A model generated the notes under the pieces. That model searched no databases. It was not told where the DNA came from and saw only the letters and a program-made list of their open reading frames with translations. This document shows positions 7,212-12,993 of a stretch of 12,993 nt of DNA, piece after piece; positions within the stretch are counted from its first letter, which is position 1; every line of letters starts with the position of its first letter. Source of the stretch: an uncultured Collinsella sp. (GTDB lineage Bacteria > Actinomycetota > Coriobacteriia > Coriobacteriales > Coriobacteriaceae); NCBI GenBank assembly GCA_900544065.1, contig UQTR01000064.1, positions 1 to 12,993 on the forward strand, given 5' to 3'. Made by a program: the position numbers and the translations under genes.

Positions 7212-8561
7212 ATGGATACACCGTTGGGCTCCGTGCTCTACATCACCCTCGGGTGCGCTAAGAACGAGGTTGACACCGACCGCATGCGTTCTCTTTTGAC
7301 CGCCGCGGGCTACGAGGAGGCATTCGACCCGCAGGATGCCGATATCGCCATCGTCAATACTTGCTCGTTCCTCGCCTCCGCAACGTCCGAGAGCATCGAG
7401 ACCACGCTCGAGCTCGCCAACGAGGTTCAGGACGGCGTTCGTTCTTGTCCCATCGTCATGTGCGGCTGCGTGCCGTCGCGCTATGGCGATGACCTGCCTG
7501 ACGAGCTGCCCGAGGTCGCTGCCTTTGTGAAGGCCGACGAGGAAGATGGCATCGTGGCGGTCATCGATGGCGTGCTGGGTGTCGAGCGTGAGATTGCAGC
7601 CTATATCCCGCAGGTCAAACGTACCGTCGAGGGTGCTGTCGCTTACGTCAAGATTTCCGATGGCTGCAACCGCTTCTGCAGCTTCTGCATGATTCCCTAC
7701 ATCCGCGGCCGCTATCATTCGCGCAATGCCGAGAGCATCATCTCCGAGGTGCGCGACCTGGTTTCCGGCGGTGTGCGCGAGATCGTGCTGATCGGCCAGG
7801 ACACGGGCATCTGGGGTACCGACTTTGCCGACGAGGACGTCGCCGATGGCTCGCCGCGCAATCTGGCGCAGCTGCTGCGTGCCGTCGCCGAGGCCGTGCG
7901 CCCGCACAACGTCTGGGTCCGCGTGCTCTATCTGCAGCCCGAGGGCATGACTGACGAACTCATCGAGACGATTCGCGATACGCCCGAGGTGCTGCCCTAT
8001 ATCGATATCCCCGTGCAGCACTGCGACGCGCGCATCCTCAAGGCTATGCGCCGTTCTGGTTCGCGCCAGGAGCTCGAGGACCTGTTCCGCGATCTGCGTG
8101 AGCGTATCCCCGGCATCGTGATCCGTTCCACGGCCATGGTCGGCTTCCCGACCGAGACCGACGACGAGTTCCGCGACCTTATCGACTTTATGGACACCGT
8201 CGGCTTTGACTACACGAGCGTCTTTGCCTACTCGCAGGAGGAGGGCAGCCTGGCCGCTAAGATGGAGGGCCAGGTCGACGAAGAGGTCAAGCTCGAGCGC
8301 GCCCAGGAGGCCATGGACCTGGCCGAGTCGCTCGGTTTTGCCGCCACCGCCGCACATGTGGGCGAGCGCGCCCAGGTGATCGTCGACGGTATCGAAGAGA
8401 CCGAGGATGGCGCCGAGCTGATCGGCCATGCCTGGTTCCAGGCGCCCGATTCCGATGGCGCGGTGCATCTGGACGCCAGCGAGGCGTCCGTGGGCGATAT
8501 TCTGACCGTCGAGTTTACCGATAGCTTCTGCTATGAGCTTATCGGTCATGTTGTGGAGTAG
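7212..8561 (+). CDS. rimO: Ribosomal protein uS12 methylthiotransferase RimO
   Basis: This radical-SAM enzyme adds a methylthio group to a conserved aspartate of ribosomal protein S12 using two iron-sulfur clusters. The N-terminal UPF0004 domain supplies cluster cysteines at C15 (LGCAKNE), C51 (VNTCSF) and C86 (MCGC). The radical-SAM motif CNRFCSFC provides C152, C156 and C159, followed by MIPYIRGR as in RimO rather than MiaB. A C-terminal TRAM-like domain occupies about 375-449. At 449 aa the length is normal. AAAGGA (7194-7199) is 12 nt before the ATG. The stop overlaps the SD of pgsA. Confidence 0.95.
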   Translation: MDTPLGSVLYITLGCAKNEVDTDRMRSLLTAAGYEEAFDPQDADIAIVNTCSFLASATSESIETTLELANEVQDGVRSCPIVMCGCVPSRYGDDLPDELPEVAAFVKADEEDGIVAVIDGVLGVEREIAAYIPQVKRTVEGAVAYVKISDGCNRFCSFCMIPYIRGRYHSRNAESIISEVRDLVSGGVREIVLIGQDTGIWGTDFADEDVADGSPRNLAQLLRAVAEAVRPHNVWVRVLYLQPEGMTDELIETIRDTPEVLPYIDIPVQHCDARILKAMRRSGSRQELEDLFRDLRERIPGIVIRSTAMVGFPTETDDEFRDLIDFMDTVGFDYTSVFAYSQEEGSLAAKMEGQVDEEVKLERAQEAMDLAESLGFAATAAHVGERAQVIVDGIEETEDGAELIGHAWFQAPDSDGAVHLDASEASVGDILTVEFTDSFCYELIGHVVE

Positions 8562-8570
8562 GAGAGCGTC

Positions 8571-9209
8571 GTGGCTAACGAGAGCAATAAGGAACTGACG
8601 AGTGTCTGGACGCCCGCCAACATCGTGACGTGCGTTCGCATCGTCTTTATCCCGGTGTTCATGATCGTGTCGGCGCTGTCTCACACAAGCGTTGCCGGTA
8701 CGGATTTGAGCACCTTCGACGGCCCGCTCGCCGCTGCCGCCTTTGTTCTGTACGTCATCCTGTCGTGCACCGATAAGGTTGATGGCTACCTGGCTCGTTC
8801 GCGCAACGAGATCACCGACTTCGGTAAGTTCCTGGATCCCATCGCCGATAAGTTGCTCGTGTTCTCGGCTCTGCTTCTGTTCTTGGATTTTGGTACCGTA
8901 ACCGTGTGGTCGGTGTTCATTATCTTGTTCCGCGAGCTGCTGGTGAGCGCCCTGCGCATGGTCGCGAGTGCGGCCGGTGTGGTCGTTGCCGCCGATAAGC
9001 TTGGCAAGTACAAGACGGCGACGACGATGGTTTCCATCTGCGGCTATCTGTGCGTCTTTGCGATGGCCGGTCTCCAGCTGGGGCCGGTGTCGCTGCTGCT
9101 CGGTGTCTATTCGGTGTCGCGCTTCCTGTACGCCGTGGCCGTTGTCTTGACCGTTATCTCGGGCGCTCAGTACTTCTGGAACTGCCGCAAGATCGTCTTT
9201 TCGGTCTAG
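8571..9209 (+). CDS. pgsA: CDP-diacylglycerol--glycerol-3-phosphate 3-phosphatidyltransferase
   Basis: This integral membrane enzyme makes phosphatidylglycerol phosphate, the committed step to phosphatidylglycerol and cardiolipin. The CDP-alcohol phosphotransferase signature is complete: D68, D71-G72, A75-R76, G85, D89 and D93. The protein is 212 aa, slightly longer than many homologues, with an added loop near residues 40-55 before the catalytic motif and several hydrophobic helices either side. The start is GTG at 8571, supported by AGGAG at 8560-8564 with a 6-nt spacing. That SD overlaps the rimO stop codon, so coupled translation is likely. Another CDP-alcohol transferase specificity is possible, but the position before cinA-recA matches pgsA in other Gram-positive genomes. 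Confidence 0.92.
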   Translation: MANESNKELTSVWTPANIVTCVRIVFIPVFMIVSALSHTSVAGTDLSTFDGPLAAAAFVLYVILSCTDKVDGYLARSRNEITDFGKFLDPIADKLLVFSALLLFLDFGTVTVWSVFIILFRELLVSALRMVASAAGVVVAADKLGKYKTATTMVSICGYLCVFAMAGLQLGPVSLLLGVYSVSRFLYAVAVVLTVISGAQYFWNCRKIVFSV

Positions 9210-9221
9210 GTCCTGGTAGGC

Positions 9222-9752
9222 ATGACGGAATCATTTGAGCAGATTGCCGCGCATAACGAAGAGCTCGCACGCGATATTGTCGAGCGTGCAAGCGTTCGTG
9301 GTGTGACGGTTTCGACGGCCGAATCTCTGACAGCGGGCATGATCGCCTCGACGATCGCCGATATCCCCGGCGCTTCGGCGGTGCTGCGCGGCGGTGCGGT
9401 GACGTACTGCGACGAGATTAAGCATCGCGTGCTCGGCGTTGATCAAGAGACGCTCGACCGCTATACCGCGGTGTCGTATCAGACGGCGCGCGAGATGGCT
9501 GCCGGTTCGCTGGAGCTGTATCAGAGCGATATTGCCGTGAGCGCAACGGGCTACGCTGGGCCCGGTGGAGGGACCGAGGACGATCCGGCTGGAACCTTTT
9601 ATATCGGCTGGGCGTATCGCTCAGCCGATGGGGGAGTGCCGGTCGTGGACTCCATTCGTTGTCACTATGAGGGCGATCGTTCGTGTGTTCGTGCCCATGC
9701 GGTCGCGGAGGCATTGGGTCGGATTGCCCTTGTGCTCATCTCTATGGAATAG
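9222..9752 (+). CDS. cinA: CinA C-terminal domain protein (PncC-type NMN amidohydrolase)
   Basis: Stand-alone members of this family remove the amide from nicotinamide mononucleotide, recycling pyridine nucleotides. The 176 residues cover only the C-terminal domain. AESLTAG is at 33-39, GGAVTYCDEIKHRVLGV near 57-73 and SATGYAGPGGG at 107-117. The MoaB-like N-terminal half found in full-length CinA is absent. The 12-nt gap after pgsA leaves no room for it, so this is a naturally short form and not a truncation. The ATG has only a weak SD, so translation may depend on coupling to pgsA. The adjacent recA matches the cinA-recA order of streptococci and bacilli, but recA has its own promoter here. 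Confidence 0.9.
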   Translation: MTESFEQIAAHNEELARDIVERASVRGVTVSTAESLTAGMIASTIADIPGASAVLRGGAVTYCDEIKHRVLGVDQETLDRYTAVSYQTAREMAAGSLELYQSDIAVSATGYAGPGGGTEDDPAGTFYIGWAYRSADGGVPVVDSIRCHYEGDRSCVRAHAVAEALGRIALVLISME

Positions 9753-9759
9753 ACGTGTT

Positions 9760-9783
9760 TTAAGGGGCCTTAGGGCTCCTTAA
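9760..9783 (+). terminator. Stem-loop after cinA, probable terminator
   Basis: A 10-bp stem (9760-9769 with 9774-9783, one G-T wobble) encloses the tetraloop TTAG, starting 8 nt after the cinA stop. The downstream T content is poor (TTGTGG), so termination may be partial. A TTTT precedes the stem, giving it bidirectional character. It separates the rnj-cinA run from the recA promoter. Confidence 0.6.
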
Positions 9784-9879
9784 TTGTGGAGATGGGGACC
9801 TCCTGCGAATTTTATCTTTGTGCAGGTAGTTGTTGTGTTTTTTCTCGTCATGATTTTCTTGGTTCGCCTGCGGTCAAGT

Positions 9880-9918
9880 TTTTGGTCAGTGTTTGGTCGG
9901 CGTTTGGTTGGGTTTTGG
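9880..9918 (+). repeat. Imperfect GTTTGG direct repeats upstream of the recA promoter
   Basis: A G/T-rich stretch holds phased copies of GTTTGGTCGGC-like 11-mers at about 9880-9890, 9891-9901 and 9902-9912, plus TTTTGG to 9918. It sits about 30-70 nt upstream of the recA -35. It may be a protein-binding array, a curved or otherwise non-standard DNA structure, or simple slippage. Confidence 0.45.
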
Positions 9919-9950
9919 AAAGGTCGGCTGCATATGATTTATCTGAACGG

Positions 9951-9979
9951 TTGACCACGAACAGCCGTTCGTTTATTAT
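9951..9979 (+). promoter_or_regulatory. recA promoter
   Basis: The -35 TTGACC (9951-9956) and the -10 TATTAT (9974-9979) are separated by exactly 17 nt. Each differs from the sigma-70/SigA consensus at one position. The predicted transcript would start near 9986, giving a short leader to the ATG at 10010. Confidence 0.85.
9958..9971. promoter_or_regulatory. LexA/SOS operator in the recA promoter spacer
   Basis: CGAACAGCCGTTCG is a perfect palindrome of the CGAAC-N4-GTTCG form recognised by Gram-positive and actinobacterial LexA. It lies wholly between the -35 and -10, so bound LexA would occlude RNA polymerase. An additional GAACGG at 9945-9950 is inverted relative to CCGTTC at 9965-9970. 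Confidence 0.88.
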
Positions 9980-10009
9980 CGATGCAGGTTGTTAAGAGGA
10001 GGGCTTTTC

Positions 10010-11158
10010 ATGGCCAAGAATTCAGGTCCCGTACGTACCGTTCATGCTCGCACGACGGGTAAAGAGCGCGATGAGATGATCGCCACCACCAAGGCCGAGA
10101 TCGAGAAGAAATTCGGCCAGGGTTCCATCATGAGGTACGGCGACGGCGGCCCCGAGCTTGAGGTCGAGGCCATCCCCACGGGCGCTCTGGCGCTCGATGC
10201 CGCACTGGGTATCGGCGGTGTGCCGCGCGGCCGTATCGTCGAGATTTACGGTCCTGAGTCCTCCGGTAAGACGACGCTTTCGCTCGAGATCCTGGCCGAG
10301 GCCCAGGCAATGGGTGGCGTTGTGGCATTTATCGATGCCGAGCATGCGCTCGATCCCACGTATGCCGCGCGTATCGGCGTGGATATCGACGAGGTGCTCA
10401 TTTCTCAGCCCGATACGGGCGAGCAGGCGCTCGAGATTGTTGACATGCTCGTGCGTTCCGGCGCCATCGATGCCATCGTTGTCGACTCCGTCGCCGCGCT
10501 GACCCCGCGTGCCGAGATCGAGGGAGAAATCGGCGACACTACGGTCGGTCTTCAGGCTCGCCTGATGAGCCAAGCGCTCCGCAAGCTCGCCGGCTCGCTG
10601 TCTAAGTCCAACACGACGTGCATCTTCATTAACCAGCTGCGTGAGAAGATCGGCGTCATGTTCGGCAACCCCGAGACCACGACGGGCGGCCGCGCCCTTA
10701 AATTCTTCTCTTCGGTGCGTATCGACATTCGCCGTATCGATAGCATTAAGCTTAAGGACGAGGTTATCGGTAACCGCGTGCGCGCTAAGGTCGTTAAGAA
10801 CAAGGTGGCAGCTCCGTTCCGTTCTGCTGAGTTCGACATTATGTACGGTACGGGCATCTCTAAGGAGGGCTCGATTCTGGACATGGCTGTCGAGTGCGGC
10901 ATCTGCAAGAAGATGGGCTCCTGGTTTGCCTATGGCGAGGACAAGCTCGGCAACGGTCGCGAGGCCGCCAAGGCGTTCCTGCGCGAACACCCCGATTGCG
11001 CTGACGAGATTGAGCATAAGGTCCGCCTTGCCTGCGGGCTTGAGTTTGATGACGATGCTCCGTCCGAGGTCGAGCTGACCGATCAGCCTGCGCCTGAGGA
11101 GTTTGACGAGCTTTACGCCATCGATGGTTCCGCCATGCTCGATGATGACGACGAGTAG
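10010..11158 (+). CDS. recA: Recombinase RecA
   Basis: RecA forms filaments on single-stranded DNA, drives strand exchange and triggers LexA self-cleavage. The CDS encodes 382 aa. Walker A GPESSGKT is at 81-88, about 15 residues later than in E. coli RecA because of a longer N-terminus. The DNA-binding region FINQLREKIGVMFGNPETTTGG is intact, and the C-terminus is acidic (DDDDE), typical of autoinhibitory tails. I chose ATG 10010 over the upstream in-frame TTG at 9989 because AGGAGGG (9997-10003) lies 6 nt before it and inside the longer reading. No intein is present, unlike some mycobacterial recA genes. Expression should be SOS-induced from the LexA-controlled promoter. recX follows after 11 nt. 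Confidence 0.98.
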   Translation: MAKNSGPVRTVHARTTGKERDEMIATTKAEIEKKFGQGSIMRYGDGGPELEVEAIPTGALALDAALGIGGVPRGRIVEIYGPESSGKTTLSLEILAEAQAMGGVVAFIDAEHALDPTYAARIGVDIDEVLISQPDTGEQALEIVDMLVRSGAIDAIVVDSVAALTPRAEIEGEIGDTTVGLQARLMSQALRKLAGSLSKSNTTCIFINQLREKIGVMFGNPETTTGGRALKFFSSVRIDIRRIDSIKLKDEVIGNRVRAKVVKNKVAAPFRSAEFDIMYGTGISKEGSILDMAVECGICKKMGSWFAYGEDKLGNGREAAKAFLREHPDCADEIEHKVRLACGLEFDDDAPSEVELTDQPAPEEFDELYAIDGSAMLDDDDE

Positions 11159-11169
11159 CGGTTACGCTC

Positions 11170-11862
11170 ATGTCGTATACGGTGACCGAGGCCACGGTCG
11201 TCTTTCCCGATAAGAAGGCGGCCTCCTCGTTCTCGAGCGGGTATGCGTCCAAAAAGCCTTGCGCACATATCGATTGTGAGCTTGAGGGCGGTTTTGAGCG
11301 GTCCATTTGGATTCCCGTGCGGGTCGCGCGGCTGTATGTCAAAAACCGTCCCGATCTTCCCTGTGAATGGGACAACTTTCGTGAGGCGGTGCAGCTCATC
11401 GAGCGTAAATGTGCACTTACCATGGTGACCGAGATGTTATCGCGCCGCGACCATGCGACGGGTGAGGTCCGTGACAAGTTGGCTCGCTACGGCTTTCGCC
11501 AGCCCGCGATTGATTTCGCCGTCGAGCGCGCCACCGAGTATCGCTTTTTAGACGAGAACCGCTTTTGCTCGTACTTTATCGAGGAACGCAAGCGGCGCGG
11601 TTGGGGACAGCGCAAAATCGAGACCGAGCTCAAGCGACGTCATGTTGTGCTCGATGACATTCCCGGTTATCCCGAGGATTATTTTGCCGTCGAAGACGAT
11701 TTGGCGCGTGCGTCAGCCCTGCTCGCCAAGCGGCGTGTTCCAGAGACGCGCGGATTCGAAAAACTGGTTCGGTTTTTGATGGGCAAGGGCTTCTCGTATC
11801 ACATCGCCGCCGATGCCGTTAAGGCACGCCTCGATGCCGAATGCGAGGAATGTGCGCTTTAG
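11170..11862 (+). CDS. recX: Regulatory protein RecX
   Basis: RecX binds RecA filaments and limits their activity. The protein is 230 aa. Residues about 75-225 are the RecX helical repeats, visible as RKCALTMVTEMLSRRDHATG, LARYGFRQPAIDFAVERA and DENRFCSYFIEERKRRGWGQ. The first 70 residues are a poorly conserved extension with three cysteines (C31, C36, C65), which may contact RecA or be variable. No Shine-Dalgarno is evident before the ATG, so translation probably depends on coupling to recA, 11 nt upstream, which would keep RecX low relative to RecA. Co-transcription with recA under LexA control is inferred from spacing. Confidence 0.93.
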   Translation: MSYTVTEATVVFPDKKAASSFSSGYASKKPCAHIDCELEGGFERSIWIPVRVARLYVKNRPDLPCEWDNFREAVQLIERKCALTMVTEMLSRRDHATGEVRDKLARYGFRQPAIDFAVERATEYRFLDENRFCSYFIEERKRRGWGQRKIETELKRRHVVLDDIPGYPEDYFAVEDDLARASALLAKRRVPETRGFEKLVRFLMGKGFSYHIAADAVKARLDAECEECAL

Positions 11863-11876
11863 GCGTATGCGTTTTG

Positions 11877-11926
11877 TGGCCCCGCCGTTCACCGCGTTTT
11901 AGCCGCCGTACTGGGGCCATTTATTT
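11877..11926 (+). terminator. Probable terminator of recA-recX
   Basis: TGGCCCC (11877-11883) pairs perfectly with GGGGCCA (11913-11919), followed by the T-rich TTTATTT. The 29-nt loop is long for an intrinsic terminator but contains GC-rich segments that could fold further. It starts 14 nt after the recX stop. Confidence 0.6.
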
Positions 11927-11953
11927 GACAGTTGTTGTGGTTCAACGTACGAT
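11925..11953 (+). promoter_or_regulatory. rny promoter
   Basis: A consensus -35 TTGACA (11925-11930) is followed by a 17-nt spacer and a -10 TACGAT (11948-11953, four of six matching TATAAT). It begins at the tail of the recX terminator. The transcript would start near 11960, leaving a leader of about 160 nt before rny. The leader between 11954 and 12058 is AT-richer and has no ORF of convincing codon use. Confidence 0.75.
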
Positions 11954-12058
11954 AAACATTGTCATTTGCTTTGTGATATGTGCTCATCTGTGATGAGTTT
12001 GTTTATATGTTTATCTGTATCCGACCCGCATAAGCTGCGCCCATATTACTCAAATGTC

Positions 12059-12088
12059 GCGAGCCGTTCATAAGGACGGTTCGCTTTG
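12059..12088 (+). terminator. Terminator-like hairpin in the rny leader
   Basis: An 11-bp stem (12059-12069 with 12074-12084, two G-U pairs) closes on the loop ATAA and is followed directly by TTTGTT. It lies about 100 nt after the predicted transcription start and 35 nt before rny. It may be an attenuator, a processing or stability element, or a genuine second terminator for readthrough from recX. Confidence 0.6.
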
Positions 12089-12119
12089 TTGTGTAACGAA
12101 TCCATAAAAAGGAGTGAGC

Positions 12120-12993
12120 ATGCCTATCATTGCAGCGCTCGTTGGCATCGTTTTGGGTGCCATCGCCGCCATTGCCTACATGCGCACCGCCAAGCAGGGT
12201 AGTCTTCACGAGGCCGACGAAAAGATTCAGTCGGCACACGCACAAGCTGAGTCCCTGATCGGTGATGCTAAGCGTCAGGCCGAGACCCTCAAAAAAGAGG
12301 CTCTGCTCGAGGCTAAAGAGGAGATCATCAAGAACAAGCAGGCCGCCGAGGCCGAGGACAAGCAGCGTAAGAACGAGATTCGTACGCTCGAGAACCGCGT
12401 GATGCAGCGCGAGGAATCCCTCGATCGCCGCAACGACGCTCTCGACAAGCGCGAGCATCAGCTGTCCAGCCAGGCCGGTCAGGTCGAGAAGCGTTCTCGT
12501 GAGCTCGAGGAGCTCTGCGCAAAGCAGACCTCCGAGCTCGAGCGTATCGCCGACCTTACCCGCGAGGACGCCCACAAGGAGCTCCTCGATAAGGTTCGCG
12601 GCGAGGTCACCCACGAGGCCGCCACGATCATTCGCGAGTCCGAGCAGCAGGTTCGCGCCGAGTGCCACAAGACCGCCCAGGAGATTTTGTCCCTGGCGAT
12701 TCAGCGCTGCGCTGCCGACCACACTGCCGAGGTCACCGTTACCTCCGTGCACATTCCCTCTGATGACCTTAAGGGCCGTATCATCGGTCGCGAGGGTCGC
12801 AACATTCGGACCTTCGAGCAGGTTTCCGGCGTCAATCTCGTGATCGATGACACGCCCGAGACCGTCGTTCTTTCGAGCTTCGACCCGGTCCGTCGTGAGA
12901 CCGCCCGTGTCGCCCTTGAGAACCTCATCGCCGACGGCCGCATTCACCCCGCCCGCATCGAGGAGATGTATCACAAGGATGCCGACCTGGTTC
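12120..12993 (+). CDS. rny: Ribonuclease Y (3' end outside window)
   Basis: This membrane-anchored endoribonuclease starts decay of many mRNAs in Gram-positive bacteria. The window shows 291 codons. A single N-terminal membrane helix covers about residues 3-20. A long charged coiled coil (about 25-195) is rich in Glu, Lys, Arg and Ala. A KH RNA-binding domain includes GRIIGREGRNIR at 219-230. The catalytic HD domain must lie beyond 12993. AAGGAG (12109-12114) is 5 nt before the ATG. It has its own promoter and a structured leader, so it is probably expressed independently of SOS-induced recA-recX. Together with RNase J at the other end of the window, both main Gram-positive mRNA-decay nucleases are encoded here. 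Confidence 0.96.
   Translation, partial: MPIIAALVGIVLGAIAAIAYMRTAKQGSLHEADEKIQSAHAQAESLIGDAKRQAETLKKEALLEAKEEIIKNKQAAEAEDKQRKNEIRTLENRVMQREESLDRRNDALDKREHQLSSQAGQVEKRSRELEELCAKQTSELERIADLTREDAHKELLDKVRGEVTHEAATIIRESEQQVRAECHKTAQEILSLAIQRCAADHTAEVTVTSVHIPSDDLKGRIIGREGRNIRTFEQVSGVNLVIDDTPETVVLSSFDPVRRETARVALENLIADGRIHPARIEEMYHKDADLV

Noticed and set aside
6657..8684. Minus-strand open frame of 675 codons opposite yajQ and rimO
   Set aside because: It spans two certain + strand genes, its composition (His, Asp, Arg, Leu) is that of an antisense shadow, and no family features are visible.
9786..9995. 69-codon + strand ORF covering the recA promoter
   Set aside because: It runs across the LexA site and promoter, starts from GTG just after a stem-loop, and has poor codon bias and no domain.
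9989..10009. Seven-codon N-terminal extension of RecA from TTG
   Set aside because: It would place the excellent AGGAGGG ribosome binding site inside the coding region. ATG 10010 is the natural start.
10022..11017. Minus-strand open frame opposite recA (and a similar one at 12003-12974 opposite rny)
   Set aside because: Antisense shadows of strongly biased codons. They have no domain or credible ribosome binding site.

Overview
The window reads as a housekeeping segment of a high-GC, Gram-positive chromosome. Codon use (strong third-position C/G), the gene order and the protein sequences fit class Coriobacteriia, most likely a Collinsella-like gut actinobacterium. The genus is my inference from family memory, not from a search. 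Every protein-coding gene I can support is on the + strand, and no phage, insertion sequence with a transposase, CRISPR array, tRNA or rRNA is visible.

Layout. (1) Positions 1-110 hold the basic C-terminal tail of an upstream gene and a strong intrinsic terminator. (2) Positions 111-696 are non-coding and are the least ordinary part of the window. They carry two related hairpin-forming repeat elements in opposite orientation (about 117-236 and 361-517, with a perfect 32-bp inverted repeat at 376-407/477-508), followed by the leader of the RNase J gene. (3) Positions 697-9752 are a tightly packed unidirectional run: RNase J (rnj), the DNA translocase FtsK, a RodZ-type HTH membrane protein, YajQ, RimO, phosphatidylglycerophosphate synthase PgsA, and a stand-alone CinA C-terminal domain. 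Gaps are from a 1-nt overlap up to 27 nt, and a stem-loop follows the last gene. (4) Positions 9753-11862 hold an SOS-regulated recA-recX unit, with a near-ideal promoter whose spacer contains a perfect LexA-type palindrome, and a downstream stem-loop. (5) Positions 11920-12993 hold a consensus-like promoter, a long leader with a terminator-like hairpin, and the first 291 codons of RNase Y (rny), cut by the window edge before its HD domain.

How the genes relate. The order rnj-ftsK-pgsA-recA-recX is shared with mycobacteria, and ftsK/spoIIIE-rodZ(ymfM)-pgsA-cinA-recA-rny resembles Bacillus, so this is an old conserved neighbourhood. It groups RNA turnover (RNase J 5'-end processing and exonuclease, RNase Y endonuclease), chromosome segregation and cell shape (FtsK, RodZ), ribosome modification (RimO), phospholipid synthesis (PgsA) and recombinational repair (RecA, RecX).

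I see no new multi-gene system here. The best leads are the paired hairpin elements upstream of rnj, the duplicated acidic/basic module in the FtsK linker, the Arg/Gly-rich cytoplasmic linker of the RodZ-like protein, and the hairpin in the rny leader.
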